A DNA stretch of 6,649 bases from Acidobacteriota bacterium (GTDB lineage Bacteria; Acidobacteriota; Vicinamibacteria; Vicinamibacterales; 2-12-FULL-66-21), in the NCBI GenBank assembly GCA_013817065.1, contig JACDDJ010000263.1, forward strand, positions 1 to 6,649. Direction: 5' to 3'. Shown piece after piece: positions 5,603 to 6,649 of this stretch (position 1 is the first letter of the stretch; each line of letters starts with the position of its first letter). The translations under genes were made by a program, and so were the position numbers. The notes beneath the pieces were generated by a model. The model saw nothing but the letters and a program-made list of their open reading frames with translations, ran no database searches and had not been told where the DNA came from.

Positions 5603-6574
5603 ATGCAGAACCTCATCGCTCAAACCCTCTCCGCTGTGACTCTCGGCGCGCCGGCGTCCTGCGAAGCCCTCACCATGTTCCCGCTCCTGGGCCCCTCAGC
5701 GGCGGAAGCGCCGCCGGCCTACTTCACGCTTGACGAAGCGCTCGCGCACGGTCTCACCGACATCACCGAGATTTCCGAGCAGGGCAGTGTGCCCGCCCTC
5801 AGCGTCGTCAACAAGGCTGACAAGCCGGTGCTCATCCTCGACGGCGAGGAACTGCTCGGCGCCAAACAGAACCGGGTCGTCAACCTGACGATCCTCGTCC
5901 CCGCGCATGCGGCACTGACGATCCCGGTGTCGTGCGTGGAGGCGGGCCGCTGGCGCGCGAGGTCGCGGAGCTTTGCGGCGGCGCCGCGGACGCAGTACTC
6001 GAGCGGACGCATGAAGCGGATGACGCAGGTCACCGAGTCGATCCGGCGGTCGGCGGGGCGGCAGTCGGACCAGGCGGAGGTGTGGGCGGATATCGCGCAG
6101 ATGTCGGCGCGCCTCGATGCCGAGTCGTCCACCGGGGCGATGGAGGAGATGTTCACGCGCCACCACGACTTCACCGAGCGCTGCGTCGAGGCGCTCGCGC
6201 CCGTCCCCGGCCAGGCCGGTGCGTTGTTCCTGGTTGACGGACGGGTGGTTGGATTCGATCTATTCGACAGCACCGCGACCCTGCGCCGGCTGCTGCCGAA
6301 GCTCGTTCGCAGCGTGGCGGTCGACGCGATCGAGGTGCAGACGTCCAGCGACTCAGGGGATCCGACACCGGGCCCACGAAAAGGACGGCGCGTCTCGGAC
6401 TCCCTGCTCCTCAAAGTCGCCGAGGGCTTCCTGCAGAGCACGTCCGGATCTGATGTCCACGTCGCGGATGCGGTCGGGATGGGGCGCGATCTTCGCCTGA
6501 CCGGCCTGAAGATCAGTGGAGCGGCGCTGGACGTGAACGCAACTCTCGTCCACCTCTCCGCGTTCCACCTGTGA
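5603..6574 (+). CDS. DUF6569 / ARPP-1-like family protein
   Basis: A 323-residue soluble protein without signal peptide or membrane segment. The order of motifs is what I recall for the DUF6569 family (Pfam name ARPP-1, named for gene association with ADP-ribosylglycohydrolase and rhodanese-phosphatase proteins): MFPLLGP near 25, YFTLDEAL near 40, GSVPALSVVN near 61-70, PVLILDGEELLGAKQNRVVN at 75-94, PVSCVEAGRW at 108-117, a basic Ser/Arg-rich helix near 121-150, QAEVWADI near 156, and GALFLVDGRVVGFDLFD near 206. The biochemical role is not established; a link to NAD/ADP-ribose or conflict systems is inferred from family naming only. ATG 5603 is preferred because family members start a few residues before the conserved N-L-T-x-F-P-L-type motif. 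The in-frame ATG at 5549 lies in the repeat array and would add 18 unconserved residues. The gene is divergent from the WYL regulator. Confidence 0.7.
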   Translation: MQNLIAQTLSAVTLGAPASCEALTMFPLLGPSAAEAPPAYFTLDEALAHGLTDITEISEQGSVPALSVVNKADKPVLILDGEELLGAKQNRVVNLTILVPAHAALTIPVSCVEAGRWRARSRSFAAAPRTQYSSGRMKRMTQVTESIRRSAGRQSDQAEVWADIAQMSARLDAESSTGAMEEMFTRHHDFTERCVEALAPVPGQAGALFLVDGRVVGFDLFDSTATLRRLLPKLVRSVAVDAIEVQTSSDSGDPTPGPRKGRRVSDSLLLKVAEGFLQSTSGSDVHVADAVGMGRDLRLTGLKISGAALDVNATLVHLSAFHL

Positions 6575-6579
6575 GTTTG

Positions 6580-6649
6580 CAATCGTCAATCCGCAATCGT
6601 CAATCCGCAATCCGCAATCCGTCAATCGGCAATCGGCAATCTGCAATCT
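6580..6649. repeat. CAATCNN heptad repeat array, right of the ARPP-1-like gene (runs off the window)
   Basis: Ten units starting 5 bp after the stop codon: CAATCGT, CAATCCG, CAATCGT, CAATCCG, CAATCCG, CAATCCGT (one extra base), CAATCGG, CAATCGG, CAATCTG, then CAATCT cut by the edge. The first five bases are nearly constant and positions 6-7 vary. It points the same way as the array at 5517-5551. The unit is too short and lacks spacers for a CRISPR, and 7 bp is not codon-compatible. Confidence 0.85.

Noticed and set aside
4951..5733. 260-codon plus-strand frame crossing the WYL start and the repeat array
   Set aside because: It is antisense to the WYL gene, runs through the heptad array, and then overlaps the start of the ARPP-1-like gene in another frame; no motif supports it.
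6580..6649. CRISPR array
   Set aside because: The units are 7 bp, contiguous and degenerate, with no spacers and no cas genes nearby.

Overview
The window is G+C-rich throughout except for short A/T-rich patches in the promoters. It looks like chromosomal DNA of a soil- or sediment-type bacterium. The best guess is Acidobacteriota (Vicinamibacteria-like). This rests on a large secreted DUF3857/transglutaminase/TPR protein, a PknB-type kinase with a GEGGMGEVY loop, loose CAATCNN heptad arrays between genes, and the absence of Shine-Dalgarno sequences. It is an inference from gene style, not a marker-gene assignment.

Layout, left to right. Positions 1-71 (minus) hold the first 23 codons of a serine/threonine protein kinase that runs off the window. 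Positions 79-140 hold a REP-like inverted repeat between the kinase and the next gene. Positions 142-3315 (minus) encode an exported protein with a DUF3857 domain, a transglutaminase-like domain with an intact Cys-His-Asp triad, and a TPR region. Positions 3370-4314 (minus) hold a type II toxin-antitoxin module: a PIN-domain (VapC-like) toxin preceded by a Phd/YefM-type antitoxin. The antitoxin reading frame is open upstream into a second small-protein domain, so it may be a fusion or a decayed junction. Positions 4405-5436 (minus) encode a HTH-WYL transcriptional regulator. A 166-bp divergent intergenic region (5437-5602) separates it from a plus-strand gene, 5603-6574, that resembles the DUF6569/ARPP-1 family. 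Arrays of a 7-bp repeat lie on both sides of that last gene, and the right one runs off the window.

The WYL regulator, toxin-antitoxin pair and ARPP-1-like gene together look like a small stress or conflict-related accessory patch next to housekeeping-type envelope and signalling genes. The WYL and antitoxin proteins are the likely DNA-binding regulators. A perfect 16-bp palindrome sits inside the best promoter of the window, upstream of the antitoxin frame, and part of its half-site recurs upstream of the WYL gene.

The most distinctive regulatory theme is that several start codons lie 6-10 nt after a -10-like hexamer with no Shine-Dalgarno sequence. This is the arrangement expected of leaderless mRNAs. 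No gene-free stretch exceeds 300 bases. I see no rRNA, tRNA, CRISPR array or complete transposon.
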